Assembly (NCBI GenBank): GCA_964607515.1
Contig: CAZSKU010000005.1
Location: 1-64,000, forward strand
Length of the DNA stretch: 64,000 bases
Direction: 5' to 3'
DNA from: UBA6080 sp964607515
GTDB taxonomy: Bacteria; Fermentibacterota; Fermentibacteria; Fermentibacterales; JCC-6
Shown here piece after piece: positions 17,815 to 24,977 of the stretch. Made by a program: the position numbers and the translations under genes. Below the pieces are notes generated by a model that searched no databases, was not told the DNA's origin, and saw nothing but the letters and a program-made list of their open reading frames with translations. The first letter of the stretch is position 1. The number at the start of each line of letters is the position of its first letter.

Positions 17815-18695
17815 AGGAGGCCCTCCGACCTGTACCAGGCCACCGCTTCCTGCGCCGCCGTCAGGAAGGAGAATCGGGGGGTGTAACCCGCGGCGGCGGC
17901 CTTGTCTATGGATACCCAGCGGTCGGTTCCGAACAGCCGGAGCCGGCTTCTCGACAGAATCGGCGGACACAGCGGCCCCAAGGCCAATGCAGCCCGGAAG
18001 AGCCACCGGGGCGCCGGGATCACCCGTGTTCTCACTCCCGCCGCTTTCCCCGCGGTCCGGGCCACCCGAGCCATGGTGAGCACTTCGGGTCCGCCTATGT
18101 GGTACAGCCCGCCCGCCAGGACTCCTCCCGGCAGGGAAGCCTCCACCGCCCGGCATACGTCCTTCACATGGGTGGGCCTTGTCTTCGGCCCTTCCCGGCC
18201 AACCACGGGGAACCATCCCCTCGCGGCCTGCCGGAACAGGGCCAGCTTGTGCCTGTCGCCGGGACCGAAAACGAAGTCAGGTCTCAGGATGGTGAGACCT
18301 CCCGGGGGAAGGTCCAGAGCCCTGAGCCGCCGTTCCCCCTCCGCCTTGGTTTTCTCGTAGAGCCCTTCCGGGGAGATCGGCGAGTCCTCCCGGGAGCCGG
18401 CTGTCAGGCCGCAGACCCCGGGAGTGCTCAGGTGCACCAGGGGAATCCCCACTTCGGCGCACGATCTTCCCAGGGATTCCGGAAGCTCCGCGTTGGCCTC
18501 TTCCGCCTCCCTCTCCGTAACAGTTCCGGATGCGAGCCTTCCCGCGGCGTTGACCACGGCGCCCGCTTCCCGAGGCACCTCCACCCTGCCGTCGGCGCGG
18601 CCCCGGTGGAGAAGCACGTCGAATCCCTTCTCCGCCAGATGCTCGGCAACGGCGGCCCCGATGAATCCGCCGGCGCCGGTGACCAGAACCCTCAA
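17811..18695 (-). CDS. NAD-dependent epimerase/dehydratase family protein
   Basis: Cytoplasmic short-chain dehydrogenase of the extended type, 294 residues. N-terminal Rossmann motif VTGAGGFIGAAVAEHL, then NAAG, LSTPGVCG, and YEKTKAEGE with the catalytic Tyr and Lys. RPDFVFGPGDR and VKDVCRAV follow. It fits nucleotide-sugar or sterol-type epimerase/dehydratase families, and the surrounding glycosyltransferases favour a sugar substrate. The start is TTG, overlapping the previous stop as TTGA, with GGAGG seven bases upstream. An ATG at 18734 would overlap the neighbour by more than 40 bases and is less likely. Confidence 0.85.
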   Translation of the reverse strand: MRVLVTGAGGFIGAAVAEHLAEKGFDVLLHRGRADGRVEVPREAGAVVNAAGRLASGTVTEREAEEANAELPESLGRSCAEVGIPLVHLSTPGVCGLTAGSREDSPISPEGLYEKTKAEGERRLRALDLPPGGLTILRPDFVFGPGDRHKLALFRQAARGWFPVVGREGPKTRPTHVKDVCRAVEASLPGGVLAGGLYHIGGPEVLTMARVARTAGKAAGVRTRVIPAPRWLFRAALALGPLCPPILSRSRLRLFGTDRWVSIDKAAAAGYTPRFSFLTAAQEAVAWYRSEGLL

Positions 18696-19786
18696 CGGAG
18701 GGCCTCCAGCAGTTTTTCCGTGTAGACTGTCCATGAGAAACGCCGGGAGAAGGACCTTATCCGGTCCTCGAGATCCGGGTCTTTCAGCAGATCTGCGCAC
18801 CGGGACAGCGCATCCGCCAGGCGGGCCGGTTCCGGAGCCTGGGCCAGCTCCCCTGTGGAACCCGGTTCCATGACCTCCCGCAGGCTTCCCACGTCAGTTG
18901 CGACCAGGGGCTTTCCGAAGGCCAGGGCAATCTGGGCCACCCCGCTCTGGGTGGCGCTGCGGTAGGGAAGAGCCACGATGTCAGCCGCCCGGAAGTACAG
19001 CCCGACCTCCGAATCGGGAATGAAGCGGTCGTGCCGCACGAATCGTCCTGCCAGGCCTTCGGCCTCGCGCTCCAGTTCCCGCTCCGACCCGTAGTTTTCC
19101 CCCGCGGCCAGGAGCAGATGGTTCTCCGGAAGGAGCCCCATGGCCTGTATGAGCAGGTCGAGGCCCTTGTACCGGCGCACAAGCCCGAAGAACAGTATCA
19201 CCACCCGGTCCGGGGCGAATCCCAGGGTCCGACGGGCGTCCTCCCGGGAAGGAGCGTCATGCAGGTACTGGTCGTAGAGCGGGTGGAAGAGCCTGACCAC
19301 CGCGGACGCCCCCAGGGAGAGAGCCCTGTCAACGTCGGTCCCTCCGTGGACCGCCAGGATCTTCCCCGCCAGGTAACGCCGGGTGAGGGCCCCCCCCAGG
19401 GGGAATCCTTCGTGGGGCGCCAGGTTATGGCACACCACCGCCGTGGGGATGCCCGGGGGGGTGCACGCTTCGAGGCACGGGGCGAAGAAGGGATGCCACC
19501 ACTGGACGACGCAGGAGTCGCAGCCGGTAGATGTCACGGCTCGCCGCACGCCTGGCCAGGACAGGGGTGCGAAGGGTCTCAGAAGGAGCCCGGCGCCTTC
19601 CCAGGAAGGTTCAGGGCCGGGTTCGAACTGGGTTCTTCCAGGAAAGAGAAGAGACGGGTAGAGGGTTCTGAACCCGACCCTCGCCACCCTGTGCCCGGCC
19701 GCCTCAAGGGAACGGGCGAGCCGGGAGTTGAACTGGGCTATTCCCCCCCGCAGGGGCGGCAAGGGGCCCATCAAGCAGATGTTCAC
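18692..19786 (-). CDS. glycosyltransferase family 4 protein
   Basis: GT-B fold glycosyltransferase of 364 residues, cytoplasmic or membrane-associated. The N-terminal domain begins MNICLMGPLPPLRGGIAQF, an acceptor-side glycine loop. The C-terminal nucleotide-sugar domain has ILFFGLVRRYKGLDLLIQAM, then RHDRFIPDSEVGLYFRAADIVALPYRSATQSGVAQIA, where a Ser-Gly pair stands in the EX7E-type region, and PLVATDVGSLREVM. The start is GTG, overlapping the upstream stop as GTGA. It acts with the adjoining family 2 enzyme and the epimerase in a shared sugar pathway; donor and acceptor are unknown. Confidence 0.88.
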   Translation of the reverse strand: MNICLMGPLPPLRGGIAQFNSRLARSLEAAGHRVARVGFRTLYPSLLFPGRTQFEPGPEPSWEGAGLLLRPFAPLSWPGVRRAVTSTGCDSCVVQWWHPFFAPCLEACTPPGIPTAVVCHNLAPHEGFPLGGALTRRYLAGKILAVHGGTDVDRALSLGASAVVRLFHPLYDQYLHDAPSREDARRTLGFAPDRVVILFFGLVRRYKGLDLLIQAMGLLPENHLLLAAGENYGSERELEREAEGLAGRFVRHDRFIPDSEVGLYFRAADIVALPYRSATQSGVAQIALAFGKPLVATDVGSLREVMEPGSTGELAQAPEPARLADALSRCADLLKDPDLEDRIRSFSRRFSWTVYTEKLLEALR

Positions 19787-20718
19787 GGGGTTCTTTCGAC
19801 CGGGTTGGCGGGTCTGCCCTTCCCGAATCTCAGGATTATCTCCCCGAGAAGCCCCATGGATACGAACTGGAACCCGCCCAGCATGAGCAGGACGCCGAGG
19901 AGCAGAAGAGGCCTGTTCCCGATGGCGATGCCCGAGAACCACAGAACTGAAAGGTATGCGTTGATGATGAAGCCCGCCGTCGTCAGAACCACCCCTATCC
20001 CCCCGAAGAAATGAAGGGGTCTGAAGGAGTAGCGGTTGAGGAACAGCACCGTCAACAGGTCGCTGAACCCCCGGAAGTAGCGGGACCAGCCGTACTTGCT
20101 CCGTCCGTGGCGCCGCGGCCTGTGGTGCACCGGAACCTCCCCGACCATGAATCCGTTCATCGCCGCCAGCACCGGAGTGTACCTGTGCATCTCCCCGTAG
20201 AGGTCCAGGGACCGGGCCGCGTCCCGCCGGTAGACCTTGAGGCCGCAGTTGAAATCGTGGAGTCCGATGCCCGTGGACCTTCTGACCGCCCAGTTGAAAA
20301 GCCTGGAGGGCATGGTCTTCTCGGCGGGGTCATGCCTCACCTTCTTCCAGCCGCTCACCAGCTGCAGCCCGTTTTCCCGGGCGTACCGGATCATTCCGGG
20401 AATCTCTGCGGGGTCGTCCTGAAGGTCGGCGTCCAGGGTCGCCACCCATTCCCTGTCGGCCAGGGCGATTCCCGCAGCCAGGGCCGCCGCCTTGCCCTGG
20501 TTCCTTCCGAACCTGAGCCCTGTCACCGGAAGCCTGCCGGCCAGTTCCGCTATCACCTTCCAGGTATCGTCGGAGCTGCCGTCGTCCACGATGACTGCGT
20601 TCCAGTGCAGTCCCCGGAGGACCCCGGCGGCCTCCTCCATCAGTTCCGGAAGGCTGAGGGCCTCGTTAAGGGCGGGGATGACCAGGGTGACCCCGGATTC
20701 ATTCTCCGTAGCGTTCAA
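19783..20718 (-). CDS. family 2 glycosyltransferase, dolichol-phosphate-mannose-synthase type, with C-terminal membrane helices
   Basis: 311 residues. GT-A domain with LVIPALNEALSLPEL, IVDDGSSDDTWKV, and ATLDADLQDDPAEI carrying the DXD-like metal site; then HDFNCGLKVYRRD and RRHGRSKYGWSRY. Two C-terminal membrane helices follow (HFFGGIGVVLTTAGF and LLLGVLLMLGGFQF). The family transfers a sugar to polyprenyl phosphate on the cytoplasmic face. This would supply lipid-linked sugar to GT-C enzymes such as the YfhO-like protein downstream. The start is TTG, inside the last 20 bases of the LpxH-like gene. Confidence 0.9.
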   Translation of the reverse strand: MNATENESGVTLVIPALNEALSLPELMEEAAGVLRGLHWNAVIVDDGSSDDTWKVIAELAGRLPVTGLRFGRNQGKAAALAAGIALADREWVATLDADLQDDPAEIPGMIRYARENGLQLVSGWKKVRHDPAEKTMPSRLFNWAVRRSTGIGLHDFNCGLKVYRRDAARSLDLYGEMHRYTPVLAAMNGFMVGEVPVHHRPRRHGRSKYGWSRYFRGFSDLLTVLFLNRYSFRPLHFFGGIGVVLTTAGFIINAYLSVLWFSGIAIGNRPLLLLGVLLMLGGFQFVSMGLLGEIILRFGKGRPANPVERTP

Positions 20719-21418
20719 GGAGGACTTTCCCTTCTCCTACTTTCAAGTATGTGAAGTGGCCCATCCAATCGCCAAGCGACACCACGAATCCACCGGCGTG
20801 ATTCCTGAGAAGCGGCACATGGGTGTGACCGGTGACAACCAGGTCCGCTCCCTTCATCTGCTCCTCGGCCCATTTCCGCAGGTGCTCAGGGATCACCCTG
20901 ACCTTCCTCCTCAGGTATCTCCTGCTGGTTCCGCTGAAAAGCATCGCCAGCGCTGTTGCCGGGGTGGGGTGCACAAGGGAGAACAGACGGCTGGATATGC
21001 CCGCGCGGAGGACCGGTCTGACCGCCCGGTAGCCCCAGTCACCCCTGCCCAGACCGTCTCCGTGGGCCAGAACCGCCCTTCTGCCGTCCATATCCACCCG
21101 GAGCAAAGACTCCCGGCGGACCTCCATGCCTGTTTCAGCCTGAAAAAGCCCTCCCACCCACCAGTCGTGGTTGCCCGGCATGAAGACCGTTTTCCAGCCG
21201 CAGTCCGAGAGCTTTCTGAGCCGGCAGAGAACAGGTCCGTGCCCTGCGGGCATGACCGTACTGTACTCGAACCAGTAATCGAAAAGGTCTCCGAGAATCC
21301 AGAGTGTTCCCGGGTCAGCCCCGGCCAGACCGTCCAGGAAGGCGAGAAGCCTTTTCCTTCCGGGGTGGGGCCTGTTTTCGGGGTAGAGGTGGGCGTCGCT
21401 CAGAAGGTAGTGGGTCAC
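20699..21418 (-). CDS. UDP-2,3-diacylglucosamine diphosphatase-like metallophosphoesterase
   Basis: 239 residues of the calcineurin-like phosphoesterase fold with all LpxH metal motifs in order: LLSDAHLYPE, GDLFDYW, MPGNHDWW, LAHGDGL and TGHTHVP. LpxH removes UMP from UDP-diacylglucosamine to give lipid X, a peripheral membrane step in lipid A synthesis, so this gene supports an outer membrane with lipid A. A related hydrolase with a different nucleotide-lipid substrate cannot be excluded. The start is GTG, overlapping the previous stop as GTGA; its N terminus MTHYLLSDAH matches the family. Confidence 0.85.
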   Translation of the reverse strand: MTHYLLSDAHLYPENRPHPGRKRLLAFLDGLAGADPGTLWILGDLFDYWFEYSTVMPAGHGPVLCRLRKLSDCGWKTVFMPGNHDWWVGGLFQAETGMEVRRESLLRVDMDGRRAVLAHGDGLGRGDWGYRAVRPVLRAGISSRLFSLVHPTPATALAMLFSGTSRRYLRRKVRVIPEHLRKWAEEQMKGADLVVTGHTHVPLLRNHAGGFVVSLGDWMGHFTYLKVGEGKVLLERYGE

Positions 21419-21906
21419 GGCTCTTCCCGCATCACCCGTCGGGCGCAGCCGGTGCCCTCGGCCCACTCCCCGGCTCCCCCGGGAAGCACCAGCACCGCCG
21501 CGGGCAAAGCCTCGAGGTTCATGAAATCCCTCAGACCGGCGTCGCCCAGGTAGACCGTGAGGGGCAGGCCCAGCCGGTTCACCCGGCGCTGGGCTGCGTT
21601 CCTGGCCGCCGGGTCGAACATCACCGGCGCCGGAAGGATGCCTCCCCGGGTGAGAGTAGCCAGGAAAACCAGGTCCTGGTCAGACCTCTCCATGTCTTCC
21701 AGTGGGAGCCACGTGTAGAGGAGAACTCCTTCCAGGGAGTCCACGGCAACGGGAACGAAACCAGATGTGTCGGGGCTGCTCAGAAGCCCCGGAAGCGACA
21801 GCACAGGATCGGGCTCCTGAATCAGGTCCTGTCGGGCGTCATGCCCGCAGCCCCAGAGGGCCAGCAGCATCAAGACCGCTGCTTCCCGCGGTCCGGTGGC
21901 CTTCAG
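21415..21906 (-). CDS. small predicted lipoprotein, possible redoxin-like fold
   Basis: I do not recognise a family with confidence. The 163 residues begin with a lipoprotein-type signal ending ALWGCG and continue with a strand/helix pattern (LLYTWLPLEDMERSDQDLV, then LPLTVYLGD and PAAVLVLPGG) that recalls thioredoxin-like proteins but lacks a CxxC. The nearest standard starts (TTG 21873, ATG 21870) give a signal peptide with no positive charge. A CTG at 21906, in CTGA overlap with the upstream stop and four bases after GGAGAGG, adds Lys and Arg and makes a normal signal. I list that start as inferred. It lies in the envelope operon. Confidence 0.55.
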   Translation of the reverse strand: MKATGPREAAVLMLLALWGCGHDARQDLIQEPDPVLSLPGLLSSPDTSGFVPVAVDSLEGVLLYTWLPLEDMERSDQDLVFLATLTRGGILPAPVMFDPAARNAAQRRVNRLGLPLTVYLGDAGLRDFMNLEALPAAVLVLPGGAGEWAEGTGCARRVMREEP

Positions 21907-22199
21907 AAGACCTCTCCGGGGATCAGAATGAACCGGGCGCCGTCGGGGAGAGGGGTGTAGAGGATCACTCCGGGGTTTCGCGGAGGCAGAAGGGGCCGGC
22001 AGCCGGTTACAGTTACGGAAAGGGTGTCTTCACCGGTGACTATCATCCTCTCGGGGCCGATGTAATGGTCTCCGGGCCCGAAGACCTCCGCCAGGGCCGC
22101 GATTTCGTCTGCGGTCTCAACGGTGGAGGCGGGGGAACCGAAGAGCAGGGGCACCGCCGCGCAGACTGCCACCGCCGCGGGAATCACCGGAACCCTCAT
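21903..22199 (-). CDS. small exported protein of unknown function
   Basis: 98 residues. The N terminus MRVPVIPAAVAVCAAVPLLFG looks like a signal peptide or membrane anchor. The remainder (DEIAALAEVFGPGDHY, VTGEDTLSVTVTG, GARFILIPGE) is probably a small beta-rich periplasmic domain. No family is recognised. It appears to be the first gene of the leftward envelope run that ends with the radical SAM fusion, and shares its last bases with the next gene's start. Confidence 0.5.
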   Translation of the reverse strand: MRVPVIPAAVAVCAAVPLLFGSPASTVETADEIAALAEVFGPGDHYIGPERMIVTGEDTLSVTVTGCRPLLPPRNPGVILYTPLPDGARFILIPGEVF

Positions 22200-22338
22200 C
22201 CCCGACTCCCTTCCGTGGACCCTTCAACTGCCGCACCCCGGCAAAACTATGAATCCCGGCCATATTCCGCAATAGCCGGCGACTTGATTCCCGGAGGTTT
22301 GATGAATAGCATTGCCAGGTTCCCGAAAGAAGGAGTTG

Positions 22339-24618
22339 ATGATCGCCCCTGACCTGTTCGACGCCCTGGAGTCATCGCCGGGCCCGGAACCGAAGGCTCC
22401 CGGGCCTAAAGACCTTTTTGCGGAACCCGACCTCTCCCCGAACGCCTTGCAAGTTCTGGAAAGCCGGTACCTTCGCCGGTCCGAGGAAGGCGTCCCCATG
22501 GAAACCCCGGGAGCCATGCTCCGACGGGTTGCCGGGGCGGTGGCTGAGGCGGAGACATCATGGGGAGGGGATCCCGGGGAGTGGACCCGGATTTTCCACC
22601 GCATGATGCTCCGTCTGGAGTTCCTTCCCAACTCCCCCACGCTTATCAACGCCGGCGGCGAAATGGGACAGCTGTCAGCCTGCTTCGTTCTTCCCGTGGA
22701 GGACAGCATGGACAGCATCTTCACGGCGGTGAAGAACACGGCTCTGATCCACAAGAGCGGCGGCGGAACGGGTTTCTCCTTCAGCCGGGTCAGGCCCGCC
22801 CAGGATGTTGTCAGAAGCACCATGGGGGTTTCCAGCGGGCCCGTGTCCTTCATGACGGTGTTCGACAGGGCCACGGACACGGTACGACAGGGAGGAGTGA
22901 GGCGGGGCGCCAACATGGCGGTGCTGAGGGTGGACCATCCGGACATTCTTTCCTTCATCAACGCCAAGAGGGATATGGCCGTCCTGAACAACTTCAACCT
23001 GTCGGTCGCCGTCACCGACCGGTTCCTGTCGGCCCTGGAAAAGGGCGACGACTACCCCCTCGTAAACCCCAGGACCGGGGAGGCCTCCGGTTCGCTCTCC
23101 TCCCGGGAGGTCTTCGACGCCATGGTGGATTCCGCCTGGGCCAGCGGAGAACCGGGAATAATCTTCATAGACCGGGTCAACCGGGCCAACCCGACTCCGC
23201 TGCTTGGGGACATCGAGGCCACCAACCCCTGCGGCGAGCAGCCTCTGCTGCCCTACGAGTCGTGCAACCTCGGGTCCGTGAACCTGAGCCGCATGGGTGG
23301 CCGGGGAAACGGAGGTCTGGACTGGAACCTGCTGGAGAGAACCGTACGCCACGGTGTTCGTTTCCTGGACGACGTGATTCAGATAAACCGCTACCCCCTG
23401 CCGGAAATCGAGGCCATGTCCCTGGGGAACAGGAAGGTGGGCCTGGGGGTCATGGGCTTTGCGGAGCTTCTCTTCTCCCTGGGGATACCCTACGACAGCC
23501 GGGAGGCCCTGGAACTGGGAGAGCGGATCATGAGCTTCATCGCTGACAAGGCCGCCGCCGAGAGTATTGAGCTGGCCAGAAGCCGTGGCCCGTTTCCCAA
23601 CTTCAAGGGCAGCACCTACGACGCCGGCGGGCTTCCCCGGATGCGCAACGCTACGGTCACCACCATCGCCCCGACCGGGTCCATAAGCATCATTGCGGGG
23701 TGCTCCAGCGGAATCGAGCCGGTCTTCGCTCTGGCTTTCACCAGGAGGCACCTGCTGGCCCAGGGGACCGAGCTTCGGGAGGCGGTGCCCGCCTTCGTAA
23801 GGGCTGCCCGGGACCGGGGAATCCTCACCCCGGAACTTCTGGATACCCTGGCTGAGAGGGGGAGCCTGAGGGATATTCCCGGCGTTCCGGAGGACATGAA
23901 AAGGGTGTTCGTCACCTCCCACGACATCAGCCCGGAATGGCACGTGAAGATGCAGGCGGCCTTCCAGAAGTTCACCGACAACGCCGTGAGCAAGACGGTC
24001 AACCTTCCCGCGGGCGCCTCCAGGGAGGAAGTGGAGGAGGTGTTCCTGCTGGCCAGGAAGCTTGGGTGCAAGGGGGTGACGGTCTACCGGGACGGCAGCA
24101 GGGACCGGCAGGTCCTGAACCTGGGAAGGACCTGTTCCGCCCCGGCACCGGTCGGCGGTCCCAGGAACCGGCCCGAGTTCGTCTCCGGGGTCACCCGGAG
24201 GATGAAGACCGGTTGCGGAGACCTTTTCGTGACGATCAACCAGGATGACCACGGGCCGGTGGAGGTGTTCGGCCGGCTGGGCAAAGCCGGCGGATGCGCC
24301 GCCAGCCAGGGGGAGGCTCTGTGCCGGACCATAAGCCTTGCCCTGAGGAACAACGTTCCTCCGGAGGAGATCGTCCGGGAGTTGAAGGGGATCAGCTGCA
24401 ACAGACCGGGCTGGCAGGCCGGAGAGAGGATAAACAGCTGCGCCGACGCCATCGCCAGGACCCTGGAGAGTTCCGTCTCCCCGGAAAACCGCCCGGAGGA
24501 ACCGGAAGAATCGTTCCGCAGCCAGGCCGGAGCGTGCCCCTACTGCGGCGCCGGGCTCAAGTACGAATCAGGGTGCGTTTCCTGCTCGCAGGATTGCGGG
24601 TACACGGAGTGCGGCTAG
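22339..24618 (+). CDS. nrdJ: adenosylcobalamin-dependent (class II) ribonucleotide reductase
   Basis: Reduces ribonucleotides to deoxyribonucleotides, generating its thiyl radical from coenzyme B12, so it works with or without oxygen. The 759 residues include NSPTLINAGGEMGQLSACF (Cys115, one of the redox pair), HKSGGGTGFSFSRVRP, the radical loop NPCGEQPLLPYESCNLGSVNLSR, and the phosphate loop TTIAPTGSISIIAGCSSGIEP. A TSCPD domain follows (TGCGDLFVTINQ, GGCAASQGEA), then a C-terminal Cys-rich tail with CPYCG and CSQDCG that probably re-reduces the active site. The ATG follows AAGGAG. It stands alone between divergent and convergent genes; no B12 riboswitch is visible upstream. Confidence 0.96.
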   Translation: MIAPDLFDALESSPGPEPKAPGPKDLFAEPDLSPNALQVLESRYLRRSEEGVPMETPGAMLRRVAGAVAEAETSWGGDPGEWTRIFHRMMLRLEFLPNSPTLINAGGEMGQLSACFVLPVEDSMDSIFTAVKNTALIHKSGGGTGFSFSRVRPAQDVVRSTMGVSSGPVSFMTVFDRATDTVRQGGVRRGANMAVLRVDHPDILSFINAKRDMAVLNNFNLSVAVTDRFLSALEKGDDYPLVNPRTGEASGSLSSREVFDAMVDSAWASGEPGIIFIDRVNRANPTPLLGDIEATNPCGEQPLLPYESCNLGSVNLSRMGGRGNGGLDWNLLERTVRHGVRFLDDVIQINRYPLPEIEAMSLGNRKVGLGVMGFAELLFSLGIPYDSREALELGERIMSFIADKAAAESIELARSRGPFPNFKGSTYDAGGLPRMRNATVTTIAPTGSISIIAGCSSGIEPVFALAFTRRHLLAQGTELREAVPAFVRAARDRGILTPELLDTLAERGSLRDIPGVPEDMKRVFVTSHDISPEWHVKMQAAFQKFTDNAVSKTVNLPAGASREEVEEVFLLARKLGCKGVTVYRDGSRDRQVLNLGRTCSAPAPVGGPRNRPEFVSGVTRRMKTGCGDLFVTINQDDHGPVEVFGRLGKAGGCAASQGEALCRTISLALRNNVPPEEIVRELKGISCNRPGWQAGERINSCADAIARTLESSVSPENRPEEPEESFRSQAGACPYCGAGLKYESGCVSCSQDCGYTECG

Positions 24619-24627
24619 TACCGGTCC

Positions 24628-24852
24628 TCAGCTCTCCCCTGCGGACACCTCAGCCAGCGCCCTGCCCAGGGCTTCGTGAACCCTGGCCATCATCTCCGGT
24701 GACAGGGTGATGCCCTTCCTGGTGGGCTTCCATTCCCCGTCCTCGGCCATGTAGTAGGTCCTGACTTCTATGTACTGCCTGCCCTTGAACTCCGTGGCGT
24801 TCACCCGGACCAGGTCCTCGCCCTTCTCGATGTCAGCGTAGTTCTTGTCCAC
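24628..24852 (-). CDS. transcriptional coactivator PC4 (p15)-family DNA-binding protein
   Basis: 74 residues matching the PC4 C-terminal domain: ADIEKGEDLVRVNATEFKGRQYIEVRTYY, then EWKPTRKGITLSPEMMARVHEAL. PC4-like proteins bind single-stranded DNA; bacterial forms are short and usually of unknown role, perhaps in transcription or genome maintenance. The GTG start follows GGAGG at eight bases. It is convergent with nrdJ and divergent from the PAS sensor. The intervening 121 bases hold an inverted repeat and a likely promoter. Confidence 0.85.
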   Translation of the reverse strand: MDKNYADIEKGEDLVRVNATEFKGRQYIEVRTYYMAEDGEWKPTRKGITLSPEMMARVHEALGRALAEVSAGES

Positions 24853-24891
24853 AGTGGAAACCTCCGTCTGCTGCTGGAACTTAGTTTTTCT

Positions 24892-24926
24892 CGAGCCGGT
24901 ACTCTTGAAGGTAGCCGCCCGGCTCG
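24892..24926. promoter_or_regulatory. inverted repeat in the PC4/sensor divergent region
   Basis: CGAGCCGG at 24892-24899 is repeated exactly in inverted order as CCGGCTCG at 24919-24926, with a 19-base spacer. The right arm touches the predicted -35 box of the sensor gene, so an operator is plausible. It is not followed by a run of T on either strand, which argues against a terminator. Confidence 0.4.
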
Positions 24927-24952
24927 TCAAGGGCACGCGGGTTCGGTAGAAT
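24924..24952 (+). promoter_or_regulatory. predicted sigma70-like promoter of the PAS sensor gene
   Basis: TCGTCA (24924-24929), a 17-base spacer, then TAGAAT (24947-24952, five of six matches to TATAAT). The transcript would start near 24959, about 15-20 bases before the proposed start codon. This supports an N-terminal start for the sensor rather than the later ATG at 25028. Confidence 0.4.
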
Positions 24953-24969
24953 TGTTCCGTTTTCCTCCG

Positions 24970-24977
24970 GGAGGTGA
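24970..24977 (+). promoter_or_regulatory. strong ribosome binding site pointing to a CTG start
   Basis: GGAGGTGA matches the 16S anti-Shine-Dalgarno fully. The GTG annotated at 24974 lies inside it and so is poorly placed. CTG at 24980 is in the same frame, five bases after GGAGG, and is the better-placed start. Confidence 0.5.

Noticed and set aside
22200..22338. Possible cobalamin riboswitch before nrdJ
   Set aside because: No B12-box sequence and too little room for the fold between the divergent genes; only weak promoter-like hexamers.
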